Both the position numbers and the translations under genes were made by a program. Below are positions 34,001 to 45,700 of a stretch of 64,000 nt of DNA, one piece after another. This DNA comes from Brachionus manjavacas (taxonomy: Eukaryota > Rotifera > Eurotatoria > Ploima > Brachionidae). Position 1 is the stretch's first letter. The number at the start of each line of letters is the position of its first letter. The DNA is taken from contig JAHQIY010000002.1 of the NCBI GenBank assembly GCA_019054805.1, forward strand, positions 9,300,001-9,364,000. The letters run 5' to 3'. The notes beneath the pieces were generated by a model, which saw only the letters and a list, made by a program, of their open reading frames with translations, did not search any database and was not told the origin of the DNA.

Positions 34001-37000
34001 CAACCTGAGTCAAGCAATGTCGATGAACACCAACAAGTCGGCAAGCAAAAAAACAGCCGAATCCAAGTTACCTCCTGTTGGACATGACAGCCTGAGTCAA
34101 GCCAAATCGATGAACACCAACAAGTCGGCAAGCAATACAACAGCCTACTCCAGGTTGCCTAACCGTGGACATGACAACCTTAGTCATGCCTTGTCGAAGA
34201 ACACTAACAAGTCGGCAAGCAAAAAAACAGCCGAATCCAGGTTGCCTCCTGTTGGACATGACAACCTGAGTCACGCAATATCAAAGAACACCAACAAGTC
34301 GGCAAGCAATACAACAGCCTACTCCAGGTTGCCATCCCGTGGATATGACAACCTGAGTCAAGCAATGTCGATGAACACCAACAAGTCGGCAAGCAAAAAA
34401 ACAGCCGAATCCAAGTTACCTCCTGTTGGACATGACAGCCTGAGTCAAGCCAAATCGATGAACACCAACAAGTCGGCAAGCAATACAACAGCCTACTCCA
34501 GGTTGCCTAACCGTGGACATGACAACCTGAGTCAAGCCAAATCGATGAACACCAACAAGTCGGCTAGAAATCAACAGCCGACTCCAGGACGCCAACCCGT
34601 GACAACCTGAGTCATGCAATGTCGAAGAACACCAACAAGTCGGCAAGCAAAAAATCAGCCGAATCCAGGTTGCCTCCTGTTGGACATGACAACCTGAGTC
34701 AAGCCAAATCGATGAACACCAACAAGTCGGCTAGAAATCAACAGCCGACTCCAGGACGCCAACCCGTGACAACCTGAGTCACGCAATATCAAAGAACACC
34801 AACAAGTCGGCAAGCAATACAACAGTCTACTCCAGGTTGCAATCCCGTGGATATGACAACCTGAGTCAAGCAATGTCGATGAACCTCAACAAGTCGGCAA
34901 GCAAAAAAACAGCCGAAACCAGGTTGCCTCCTGTTGGACATGACAACCTGAGTCAAGCCAAATCGATGAACACCAACAAGTCGGCTAGAAATCAACAGCC
35001 GACTCCAGGACGCCAACCCGTGACAACCTGAGTCATGCAATGTCGAAGAACACCAACAAGTCGGCAAGCAAAAAAACAGCCGAATCCAGGTTGCCTCCTG
35101 TTGGACATGACAACCTGATTCACGCAATATCAAAGAACACCAACAAGTCGGCAAGCAATACAACAGTCTACTCCAGGTTGCCATCCCGTGACAACCTGAG
35201 TCATGCAATGTCGAAGAACACCAACAAGTCGGCAAGCAAAAAAACAGCCGAATCCAGGTTGCCTCCTGTTGGACATGACAACCTGAGTCACGCAATATCA
35301 AAGAACACCAACAAGTCGGCAAGCAATACAACAGTCTACTCCAGGTTGCCATCCCGTGGATATGACAACCTGAGTCAAGCAATGTCGATGAACCTCAACA
35401 AGTCGGCAAGCAAAAAAACAGCCGAAACCAGGTTGCCTCCTGTTGGACATGACAACCTGAGTAAAGCCAAATCGATGAACACCAACATGTCGGCTAGAAA
35501 TCAACAGCCGACTCCAGGACGCCAACCCGTGACAACCTGAGTCATGCAATGTCGAAGAACACCAAAAAGTCGGCAAGCAAAAAAACAGCCGAATCCAAGT
35601 TGCCTCCTGTTGGACATGACAACCTGAGTTAAGCAATATCAAAGAACACCAACAAGTCGGCAAGCAAAGAAACAGCCGAATCCAAGTTGCCTCCTGTTGG
35701 ACATGACAGCCTGAGTCAAGCCAAATCGATGAACACCAACAAGTCGGCAATCAATACAACAGCCGAATCCAGGTTGCCTCCTGTTGGACATGACAACCTG
35801 AGTCAAGCCAAATCGATGAACACCAACAAGTCGGCTAGAAATCAACAGCCGACTCCAGGACGCCAACCCGTGACAACCTGAGTCATGCAATGTCGAAGAT
35901 CACCAACAAGTCGGCAAGCAAAAAAACAGCCGAATCCAGGTTGCCTCCTGTTGGAAATGACAACCTGAGTCACGCAATATCAAAGAACACCAACAAGTGG
36001 GCTAGAAATCAACAGCCGACTCCAGGACGCCAACCCGTGACAACCTGAGTCATGCAATGTCGAAGAACACTAACAAGTCGGCAAGCAAAAAAACAGCCGA
36101 ATCCAGGTTGCCTCCTGTTGGACATGACAACCTGAGTCAAGCCAAATCGATGAACACCAACAAGTCGGCTAGAAATCAACAGCCGACTCCAGGACGCCAA
36201 CCCGTGACAACCTGAGTCATGCAATTTCGAAGAACACCAACAAGTCGGCAAGCAAAAAAACAGCCGAATCCAGGTTGCCTCCTGTTGGACATGACAACCT
36301 GAGTCAAGCCAAATCGATGAACACCAACAAGTCGGCTAGAAATCAACAGCCGACTCCAGGACGCCAACCCGTGACAACCTGAGTCATGCAATGTCGAAGA
36401 ACACCAAAAAGTCGGCAAGCAAAAAAACAGCCGAATCCAAGTTGCCTCCTGTTGGACATGACAACCTGAGTTAAGCAATATCAAAGAACACCAACAAGTC
36501 GGCAAGCAATACAACAGCCGAATCCAAGTTGCCTCCTGTTGGACATGACAGCCTGAGTCAAGCCAAATCGATGAACACCAACAAGTCGGCAAGCAATACA
36601 ACAGCCTACTCCAGGTTGCCTACCCGTGGATATGACAACCTGAGTCATGCAATTTCGAAGAACACCAACAAGTCGGCAAGCAAAAAAACAGCCGAATCCA
36701 GGTTGCCTCCTGTTGGACATGACAACCTGAGTCAAGCCAAATCGATGAACACCAACAAGTCGGCTAGAAATCAACAGCCGACTCCAGGACGCCAACCCGT
36801 GACAACCTGAGTCATGCAATGTCGAAGAACACCAAAAAGTCGGCAAGCAAAAAAACAGCCGAATCCAAGTTGCCTCCTGTTGGACATGACAACCTGAGTT
36901 AAGCAATATCAAAGAACACCAACAAGTCGGCAAGCAAAAAAACAGCCGAATCCAAGTTGCCTCCTGTTGGACATGACAGCCTGAGTCAAGCCAAATCGAT

Positions 37001-40000
37001 GAACACCAACAAGTCGGCAAGCAATACAACAGCCTACTCCAGGTTGCCTACCCGTGGACATGACAACCTGAGTCAAGCAATGTCGATGAACACCAACAAG
37101 TCGGCAAGCAATACAACAGCCTACTCCAGGTTGCCTACCCGTGGATATGACAACCTGAGTCAAGCAATGTCGATGAACACCAACAAGTCGGCAAGCAATA
37201 CAACAGCCTACTCCAGGTTGCCTACCCGTGGATATGACAACCTTAGTCATGCAATGTCGAAGAACACTAACAAGTCGGCAAGCAAAAAAACAGACGAAAC
37301 CAGGTTGCCTCCTGTAGGACATGACAACCTGAGTAAAGCCAAATCGATGAACACCAACATGTCGGCTAGAAATCAACAGCCGACTCCAGGACGCCAACCC
37401 GTGACAACCTGAGTCACGCAATATCAAAGAACACCAACAAGTCGGCAAGCAATACAACAGCCTACTCCAGGTTGCCATCCCGTGGATATGACAACCTGAG
37501 TCAAGCAATGTCGATGAACACCAACAAGTCGGCAAGCAATACAACAGCCTACTCCAGGTTGCCTACCCGTGGACATGACAACCTTAGTCATGCAATGTCG
37601 AAGAACACTAACAAGTCGGCAAGCAAAAAAACAGACGAAACCAGGTTGCCTCCTGTAGGACATGACAACCTGAGTAAAGCCAAATCGATGAACACCAACA
37701 TGTCGGCTAGAAATCAACAGCCGACTCCAGGACGCCAACCCGTGACAACCTGAGTCACGCAATATCAAAGAACACCAACAAGTCGGCAAGCAATACAACA
37801 GCCTACTCCAGGTTGCCTACTCGTGGACATGACAACCTTAGTCATGCAATGTCGAAGAACACTAACAAGTCGGCAAGCAAAAAAACAGCCGAATCCAAGT
37901 TACCTCCTGTTGGACATGACAGCCTGAGTCAAGCCAAATCGATGAACACCAACAAGTCGGCAAGCAATACAACAGCCTACTCCAGGTTGCCTACCCGTGG
38001 ACATGACAACCTTAGTCATGCAATGTCGAAGAACACTAACAAGTCGGCAAGCAAAAAAACAGCCGAATCCAGGTTGCCTCCTGTTGGACATGACAACATG
38101 AGTCAAGCCAAATCGATGAACACCAACATGTCGGCTAGAAATCAACAGCCGACTCCAGAACGCCAACCCGTGACAACCTGAGTCATGCAATGTCGAAGAA
38201 CACCAACAAGTCGGCAAGCAAAAAAACAGCCGAATCCAAGTTGTCTCCTGTTGGACATGACAGCCTGAGTCAAGCCAAATCGATGAACACCAACAAGTCG
38301 GCAAGCAAAAAAACAGCCGACTCCAAGTTGCCTCCCCGTGGATATGACAACCTGAGTCAAGCATTATCGAAGAACACAAACAAGTCGGCAAGCAAAAATA
38401 CAGCCAACTCCAGGTTGCCTACCCGTGGACATGACAACCTTAGTCATGCAATGTCGAAGAACACTAACAAGTCGGCAAGCAATACAACAGCCGAATCCAG
38501 GTTGCCTCCTGTTGGAAATGACAACCTGAGTCAAGCCAAATCGATGAACACCAACAAGTCGGCTAGCAAAACAACAGCCGACTCCAAGTTGCTTCCTGTT
38601 GGACATGACAACCTGAGTCAAGCAATGTCGATGAACACCAACAAGTGGGCAAGCAAAAATACAGCCGACTCCAAGTTTCCTCCTGTTGAACATGACAACC
38701 TGGGTCATGCAATGTCGAAGAACACCAACAAGTTGGCAAGCAAAACAACAGCCGACTCCAAGTTGCCTCCCCATGGATATGACAACCTGAGTCAAGCAAT
38801 ATCGAAGAACACAAACAAGTGGGCAAGCAAAAATACAGCCGACTCCAAGTTTCCTCCTGTTGAACATGACAACCTGGGTCATGCAATGTCGAAGAACACC
38901 AACAAGTTGGCAAGCAAAACAACAGCCGACTCCAAGTTGCCTCCTGTTGGACATGACAGCCTGAGTCAAGCCAAATCGAAGAACACCAACAAGTGGGCAA
39001 GCAAAAATACAGCCGACTCCAAGTTTCCTCCTGTTGAACATGACAACCTGGGTCATGCAATGTCGAAAACACCAACAAGTTGGCAAGCAAAACAACAGCC
39101 GACTCCAAGTTGCCTCCCCATGGATATGACAACCTGAGTCAAGCAATATCGAAGAACACAAACAAGTCGGCAACCAATTCAACAGCCGACTCCAAGTTGC
39201 CTCCCCGTGGATATGACAACCTGAGTCAAGCCAAAACGATGAACACCAACAAGTTGGCAAGCAAAACAACAGCCGACTCCAAGTTACCTCCTGTTGGACA
39301 TGACAGCCTGAGTCAAGCCAAATCGATGAACACCAACAAGTCGGCAAGCAAAACAACAGCCGACTCCAAGTTGCCTCCTGTTGGACATGACAACCTGAGT
39401 CAAGCCAAATCGAAGAACACCAACAAGTTGGCAAGCAAAACAACAGCCGACTCCAAGTTGCCTCCTGTTGGACATGACAACCTGAGTCAAGCCAAATCGA
39501 TGAACACCAACAAGTCGGCAAGCAAAAAAACAGCCGACTCCAAGTTGCCACCTATTGGACATGAGAACCTGAGTCAAGCCAAAACGATGAACACCAACAA
39601 GTTGGCAAGCAAAACAACAGCCGACTCCAAGTTACCTCCTGTTGGACATGACAGCCTGAGTCAAGCCAAATCGATGAACACCAACAAGTCGGCAAGCAAA
39701 AAAACAGCCGACTCCAAGTTGCCTCCTGTTGGACATGACAGCCTGAGTCAAGCCAAATCGAAGAACACCAACAAGTTGGCAAGCAAAACAACAGCCGACT
39801 CCAAGTTACCTCCTGTTGGACATGACAACCTGAGTCAAGCCAAATCGATGAACACCAACAAGTCGGCAAGCAATACAACAGCCTACTCCAGGTTGCCTAC
39901 CCGTGGATATGACAACCTGAGTCAAGCCAAATCGATGAACACCAACAAGTTGGCAAGCAAAACAACAGCCGACTCCAAGTTACCTCCTGTTGGACATGAC

Positions 40001-41531
40001 AGCCTGAGTCAAGCGAAAACGATGAACACCAACAAGTTGGCAAGCAAAACAACAGCCGACTCCAAGTTGCCTCCTGTTGGACATGACAACCTGAGTCAAG
40101 CCAAATCGAAGAACACCAACAAGTCGGCAAGCAAAAAAACAGCCGACTCCAAGTTGCCTCCTGTTGGACATGACAGCCTGAGTCAAGCCGAATCGATGAA
40201 CACCAACAAGTTGGCAAGCAAAACAACAGCCGACTCCAAGTTACCTCCTGTTGGACATGACAGCCTGAGTCAAGCGAAAACGATGAACACCAACAAGTTG
40301 GCAAGCAAAACAACAGCCGACTCCAAGTTGCCTCCTGTTGGACATGACAACCTGAGTCAAGCCAAATCGAAGAACACCAACAAGTCGGCAAGCAAAAAGA
40401 CAGCCGACTCCAAGTTGCCTCCTGTTGGACATGACAGCCTGAGTCAAGCCGAATCGATGAACACCAACAAGTCGGCAAGCAATACAACAGCCTACTCCAG
40501 GTTGCCTACCCGTGGATATGACAACCTGAGTCAAGCCAAAACGATGAAAACCAACAAATTGGCAAGCAAAACAACAGCCGACTCCAAGTTGCCTCCTGTT
40601 GGACATGACAGCCTGAGTCAAGCCAAATCGATGAACACCAACAAGTCGGCTAGAAATCAACAGCCGACTCCAGGACGCAAACCAGTGACAACCTGAGTCA
40701 TGCAATGTCGAAGAACACCAACAAGTCGGCAAGCACAAAAACAGCCGAATCCAAGTTGCCTCCTGTTGGACATGACAGCCTGAGTCAAGCAATGTCGAAG
40801 AACACCAACAAATCGGCAAGCAAAAAAGAAGCCGAATCCAAGTTTCCTCCTGTTGGAAATGACAACCGGATCAAGCCAAATCGATGAACACCAACAAGTC
40901 GGCAAGCACAAAAACAGCCGAATCCAAGTTGCCTCCTGTTGGACATGACAGCCTGAGTCAAGCAATGTCGAAGAACACCAACAAATCGGCAAGCAAAAAA
41001 GAAGCCGAATCCAAGTTGCCTCCTGTTGGACATGACAACCTGAGTCATGCAATGTCGAAGAAAACCAACAAGTCGGCAAGCAAAAAAACAGCCGACTCCA
41101 AGTTGCCTCCTGTTGGACATGACAGCCTGAGTCAAGCCGAATCGAAGAACACCAACAAGTCGGCAAGCAATACAACAGCCTACTCCAGGTTGCCTACCCG
41201 TGGATATGACAAACTGAATCAAGCAATGTCGATGAACACCAACAGGACGGCAAGCAATACAACAGCCTACTCCAGGTTGCCTACCCGTGCATATGACAAC
41301 CTGAGTCAAGCAATGTCGAAGAACACAAACAAGTCGGCAAGCAAAAAAACAGCCGACTCCAAGTTGCCTCCTGTTGGACATGGCATCCTGAGTCATGCAA
41401 TGTCGAAGAACACCAACAAGTCGGCAAGCAATACAACAGCCTTCTCCAGGTTGCCTCCCCGTGGATATGACAACCTGAGTCAAGCAATATCGAAGAACAC
41501 AAACAAGTCGGCAGCATTCAACAGCCTACTC
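31032..41531 (+). repeat. 87-bp minisatellite, forward array of ~120 units
   Basis: The period is 87 bp, measured between GAACACCAAC words at 39676 and 39763, and the sequence is far richer in G+C than the surroundings. Each unit reads, in one frame, as 29 residues of the type LPPVGHDSLSQAKSMNTNK followed by SASKKTADSK. Variants include TAYSR/TAESR, PTRGYDN/PSRGYDN and SHAMSK. An 80-bp frame-shifting variant (GGCTAGAAATCAACAGCC) recurs, mainly at 34.5-38.2 kb, and an 81-bp variant lacks two codons. These break every frame, so a single protein from this array is unlikely. Most units contain TGAGTCA. Long open frames on both strands follow from the 3x29 periodicity. Confidence 0.95.
32593..34654 (+). 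repeat. Higher-order minisatellite duplication, 1031-bp unit
   Basis: Twelve consecutive units (ten of 87 bp, one of 81, one of 80 = 1031 bp) occur twice in tandem. The frames starting at 32695 and 33726, and the reverse frames ending at 32354 and 33385, mark the same offset. The copies differ at only a few positions. Confidence 0.85.
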
Positions 41532-42294
41532 GACATTGCTTGACTCAGGTTGTCATGTCCAACAGGAGGCAACTTGGATTCGGCTGTTTTTTTGCTTGCC
41601 GATTTGTTGGTGTTCTTCGATTTTGCTTGACTCAGGTTGTCATATCCACGGGGTGGCAACCTGGTTTAGGCTGTTGAATAGATTGCCGACTTTTTTGTGT
41701 TCTTCGATATTGCTTGACTCAGGTTGTCATATCCAACAGGAGGCAACTTGGATTCGGCTTCTTTTTTGCTTGCCGATTTGTTGGTGTTCTTCGACATTGC
41801 TTGACTCAGGCTGTCATGTCCAACAGGAGGCAACTTGGATTCGGCTGTTTTTGTGCTTGCCGACTTGTTGGTGTTCATCGATTTGGCTTGATCCGGTTGT
41901 CATTTCCAACAGGAGGAAACCTTGATTCGGCTGTTTTTTTGCTGGCCGACTTGTTGGTGTTCTTCGACATTGCATGACTCAGGTTGTCATATCCACGGGT
42001 AGGCAGCCTGGAGTAGGCTGTTGTATTGCTTGCCGACTTGTTGGTGTTCTTCGACATTGCATGACTCAGGTTGTCATATCCACGGGTTGGCAATCTGGAG
42101 TAGGCTGTTTTTTTGCTTGCCGACTAGTTGGTGTTCTTCGACATTGCTTGACTCAGGTTGTCATATCCACGGGGTGGCAACCTGGAGTAGGCTGTTGTTT
42201 TGCTTGCCGACTTTTTGGTGTTATTCGACATTGCTTGACTCAGGTTTTCATATCCACGGGGAGGCAACCTGGAGTCGGCTGTTGTTTTGCTTTC
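41532..42294 (-). repeat. 87-bp minisatellite, inverted segment
   Basis: At 41531/41532 the forward unit ...AACAGCCTACTC joins the reverse-complement unit GACATTGCTTGACTCAGG, so the array flips strand. About nine units follow on the minus strand up to the ORF1-like frame. Units here match those at 60968-61654 closely. Confidence 0.93.
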
Positions 42295-42733
42295 TGTTAA
42301 TGTAAACATGAGAAAAGTTATTTTCATTTCTTAGATTTTTCTTTCCTAACATTAGCATTTTAATGGATCTCTCTTTTTTGAGTTCACATAATACTGGTCG
42401 GTTACACGTGGTAATATTTAAAGATCCTAATCTTTTATGCTGTAAAGGTTTATCTTTTTTTAAAAGGCTGAACAAACTTTCTAAACTTTCATCATCATTC
42501 GAAGATTCCTTAAGACCATGAATCACAACAAATTTACGATTTTTTAGTCTCATATCAATTTCATTACTTATCTTTGTTAACAGACTTAACTCAAGATTTT
42601 TAACAGGATCACTTACCTTAGCAGAAGTTTTTGTATATGCGTTCACATTCGAATCTTTTACAATAGTTGAAATTCCATCATTTGATTTTACATACTTTTT
42701 TGCGAGACTTGTACATGCTAGTGGTTTATCCAT
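42248..42733 (-). CDS. ORF1/RRM-like protein of a non-LTR retrotransposon type
   Basis: An open frame of 161 codons starts at MDKPLACTSLAKKYVKSN. Residues ~45-70 (LLTKISNEIDMRLKNRKF) look like a short helix leading into an RRM-like fold: FVVIHGLKESSNDDE, then KRLGSLN, RPVLCELKKERSIKMLMLGKKN and VYINRK. This order (VIxGLxES, RLG, RPVL...F/L, VYINRD) is typical of the nucleic-acid-binding ORF1 domain of several non-LTR retrotransposons. The frame runs ~15 codons into the 87-bp minisatellite and stops (ASPWI then TGA), so repeat and domain are not read in one continuous frame. There is no reverse transcriptase nearby. The intact frame may be recent or selected; expression is unknown. Confidence 0.5.
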   Translation of the reverse strand: MDKPLACTSLAKKYVKSNDGISTIVKDSNVNAYTKTSAKVSDPVKNLELSLLTKISNEIDMRLKNRKFVVIHGLKESSNDDESLESLFSLLKKDKPLQHKRLGSLNITTCNRPVLCELKKERSIKMLMLGKKNLRNENNFSHVYINRKQNNSRLQVASPWI

Positions 42734-42780
42734 GTTATTTTCACTCTAAAATGCAAACAACCAAATTGCATAATTTATAA
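42734..42780. other. Short upstream flank of the ORF1-like frame
   Basis: AT-rich sequence containing (minus strand) TTTATTATAAATTATGC and TTGCATTTTAG before the ATG. The same flank occurs at 62096-62145. It could hold a TATA-like promoter or a splice acceptor; neither can be proved from sequence. Confidence 0.3.
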
Positions 42781-45700
42781 TAAAATTTCGATTAGTGTTG
42801 ATTTTTATAAATGCGTTTCGTAACTTAATTGAGCTCAAGATTATATTTAGCTTTTTAATAAAACAAAGTCAAACAATTTCACTTCTCTTATGTATGTAAT
42901 GAAGTTGTTTAACCATATCCTACTCAAAAGCCTGATTTTTTTAAACTCTTCAAGTTAATAAATTTATCTCAAGATTGAAATTAGACTTTTGAAAAAAATA
43001 TTGTTAAACAATTAACCTTTTCTCGTACAAGTAATGAAATTGTTTAACCATATCCTACTCAAAAGCCTGATTCTTTAAATTTTTTAAGTTAATAAATTTA
43101 TCTCAAGATTGAAATTAGACTTTTGAAAAAAATATAGTAATTCAATTTCACTTCTCTCATGTATGTAATGAAATTGTTTAACCATATCCTACTCAAAAGC
43201 CTGATTTTTTTAAATTCTTTAAGTTAATAAATTAATCTCAAGATTGAAATTAGACTTTTGAAAAAAATATTGTTAAACAATTAACCTTTTCTCGTACAAG
43301 TAATGAAATTGTTTAAACATATCCTTCTCAAAAGCCTGTTTTTTTTAAACTCTTTAAGTTAATAAATTAATCTCAAGATTGAAATTAGAATTTTGAAAAA
43401 AATATAGTAATTCAATTTCACTTCTCTCATGTATGTAATGAAATTGTTTAACCATATCCTACTCAGAAGCCGTTTTTTTTAAAACTCGTAAAGTAAATAA
43501 ATTAAGCTCAATATTAAAATTAGACTTTTTCATTAAATTTAGCTGAACAATTTCTCTTCTCTAATACAAGTTATGAAATTGTTTAACCATATCCTACTCA
43601 AAAGCCTGATTTTTTTAAACTCTTTAAGTTATTAAATTAATCTCAAGATTGAAATTAGAATTTTGAAATAAATATAGTAATTCAATTTCACTTCTCTCAT
43701 GTATGTAATGAAATTGTTTAAACATATCCTTCTCAAAAGCCTGTTTTTTTTAAACTCTTTAAGTTAATAAATTAATCTCAAGATTGAAATTAGACTTTTG
43801 AAAAAAATATTGTTAAACAATTTACCTTTTCTCGTACAAGTTATGAAATTGTTTAACCATATCCTACTCAAAAGCCTGATTTTTTTAAACTCTTTAAGTT
43901 AATAAATTAATCTCAAGATTGAAATTAGACTTTTGAAAAATATTGTTAAACAATATACCTTTTCTCGTACAAGTAATGAAATTGTTTTACCATATCCTCC
44001 TCAAAAGCCTGATTATTTAAATTTTTTAAGTTAATAAATTTATCTCAAGATTGAAATTAGACTTTTGAAAAAAATATTGTTATACAATTAACCTTTTCTC
44101 GTACAAGTTATGAAATTGTTTAACCATATCCTACTCAAAAGCCTGATTTTTTTAAATTCTTTAAGTTAATAAATTAATCTCAAGATTGAAATTAGACTTT
44201 TGAAAAAAATATTGTTTTACAATTAACCTTTTCTCGTACAAGTTATGAAATTGTTTAACCATATCCTACTCAAAAGCCTGATTTTTTAAACTCTTTAAGT
44301 TAATAAATTAATCTCAAGATTGAAATTAGAATTTTGAAAAAAATATAGTAATTCAATTTCACTTCTCTCATGTATGTAATGAAATTGTTTAACCATATCC
44401 TACTCAGAAGCCGTTTTTTAAAACTCGTAAAGTAAATAAATTAAGCTCAATATTAAAATTAGACTTTTTCATAAAATTTAGCTGAACAATTTCTCTTCTC
44501 TAATACAAGTTATGAAATTGTTTAACCATATCCTACTCAAAAGCCTGATTTTTTTAAACTCTTTAAGTTATTAAATTAATCTCAAGATTGAAATTAGAAT
44601 TTTGAAATAAATATAGTAATTCAATTTCACTTCTCTCATGTATGTAATGAAATTGTTTAAACATATCCTTCTCAAAAGCCTGTTTTTTTTAAACTCTTTA
44701 AGTTAATAAATTAATCTCAAGATTGAAATTAGACTTTTGAAAAAAATATTGTTAAACAATTTACCTTTTCTCGTACAAGTTATGAAATTGTTTAACCATA
44801 TCCTACTCAAAAACCTGATTTTTTTAAAGTCTTTAAGTTAATAAATTAAACTCAAGATTGAAATTAGACTTTTGAAAAAAATATTGTTAAACAATTTACC
44901 TTTTCTCGTACAAGTAATGAAATTGTTTTACCATATCCTCCTCAAAAGCCTGATTATTTTAAACTCGTTAAGTTAAAAAAATAAATCTCAATATTGAAAT
45001 TAGACTTTTGAAAAAATTTATAGTAATTCAATTTTACTTCTCTCATGTATGTAATGAAATTGTTTAAACATTTCCTTCTCAAAACCCTGATTTTTTTAGA
45101 CTCGTTTAGTAAATTAATTAAGCTCAAGATTGAAATTAGACTTTTGAAAAAAATATAGTAATTCAATTTCACTTCTCTCATGTATGTAATGAAATTGTTT
45201 AACGATATCCTACTCAAAAGCCTGATTTTTTTAAACTCTTTAAGTTAATAAATTAATCTCAAGATTGAAATTAGAATTTTGAAAAAAATATAGTAATTCA
45301 ATTTCACTTCTCTCATGTATGTAATGAAATTGTTTAACCATATCCTACTCAGAAGCCGTTTTTTTTAAAACTCGTAAAGTAAATAAATTAAGCTCTATAT
45401 TAAAATTAGACTTTTTCATTAAATTTAGCTGAACAATTTCTCTTCTCTAATACAGGTTATGAAATTGTTTAACCATATCCTACTCAAAAGCCTGATTTTT
45501 TTAAACTCTTTAAGTTAATAAATTAATCTCAAGACTGAAATTAGACTTTTGAAAAAAATATTGTTAAACAATTTACCTTTTCTCGTACAAGTTATGAAAT
45601 TGTTTTACCATATCCTACTCAAAAGCCTGATTTTTTTAAACTCGTTAAGTTAATAAATAAATCTCAATATAGAAATTAGACTTTTGAAAAAAATATTGTT

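Larger units (their letters stand above)
41720..43030 (-). repeat. Segmental duplication, copy 1 (minisatellite + ORF1 + satellite edge)
   Basis: This block matches ~60990-62390 nearly base for base across three sequence classes: minisatellite units in the same order, the ORF1-like frame, its upstream flank, and the first one or two satellite monomers. The copies differ by one extra 87-bp unit and one extra T in copy 2, plus a few substitutions. Confidence 0.88.

Noticed and set aside
38364..39551. 395-codon reverse-strand frame with repeated CLPTCWCSS and DSGCHVQQEATW, resembling a secreted Cys-rich repeat protein
   Set aside because: It is the antisense of the 87-bp minisatellite. It stays open only because the unit length is a multiple of three, and it is broken by the 80-bp units like all other frames.
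39080..40696. 538-codon forward frame of 29-residue repeats as a real gene
   Set aside because: Not in frame with the ORF1 domain, no unique N- or C-terminus, mostly non-synonymous variation between units, and flanked by frame-breaking units.
31032..41531. CRISPR-like array
   Set aside because: Units are contiguous and homologous over their full length, with no unique spacers, and the setting is eukaryotic.
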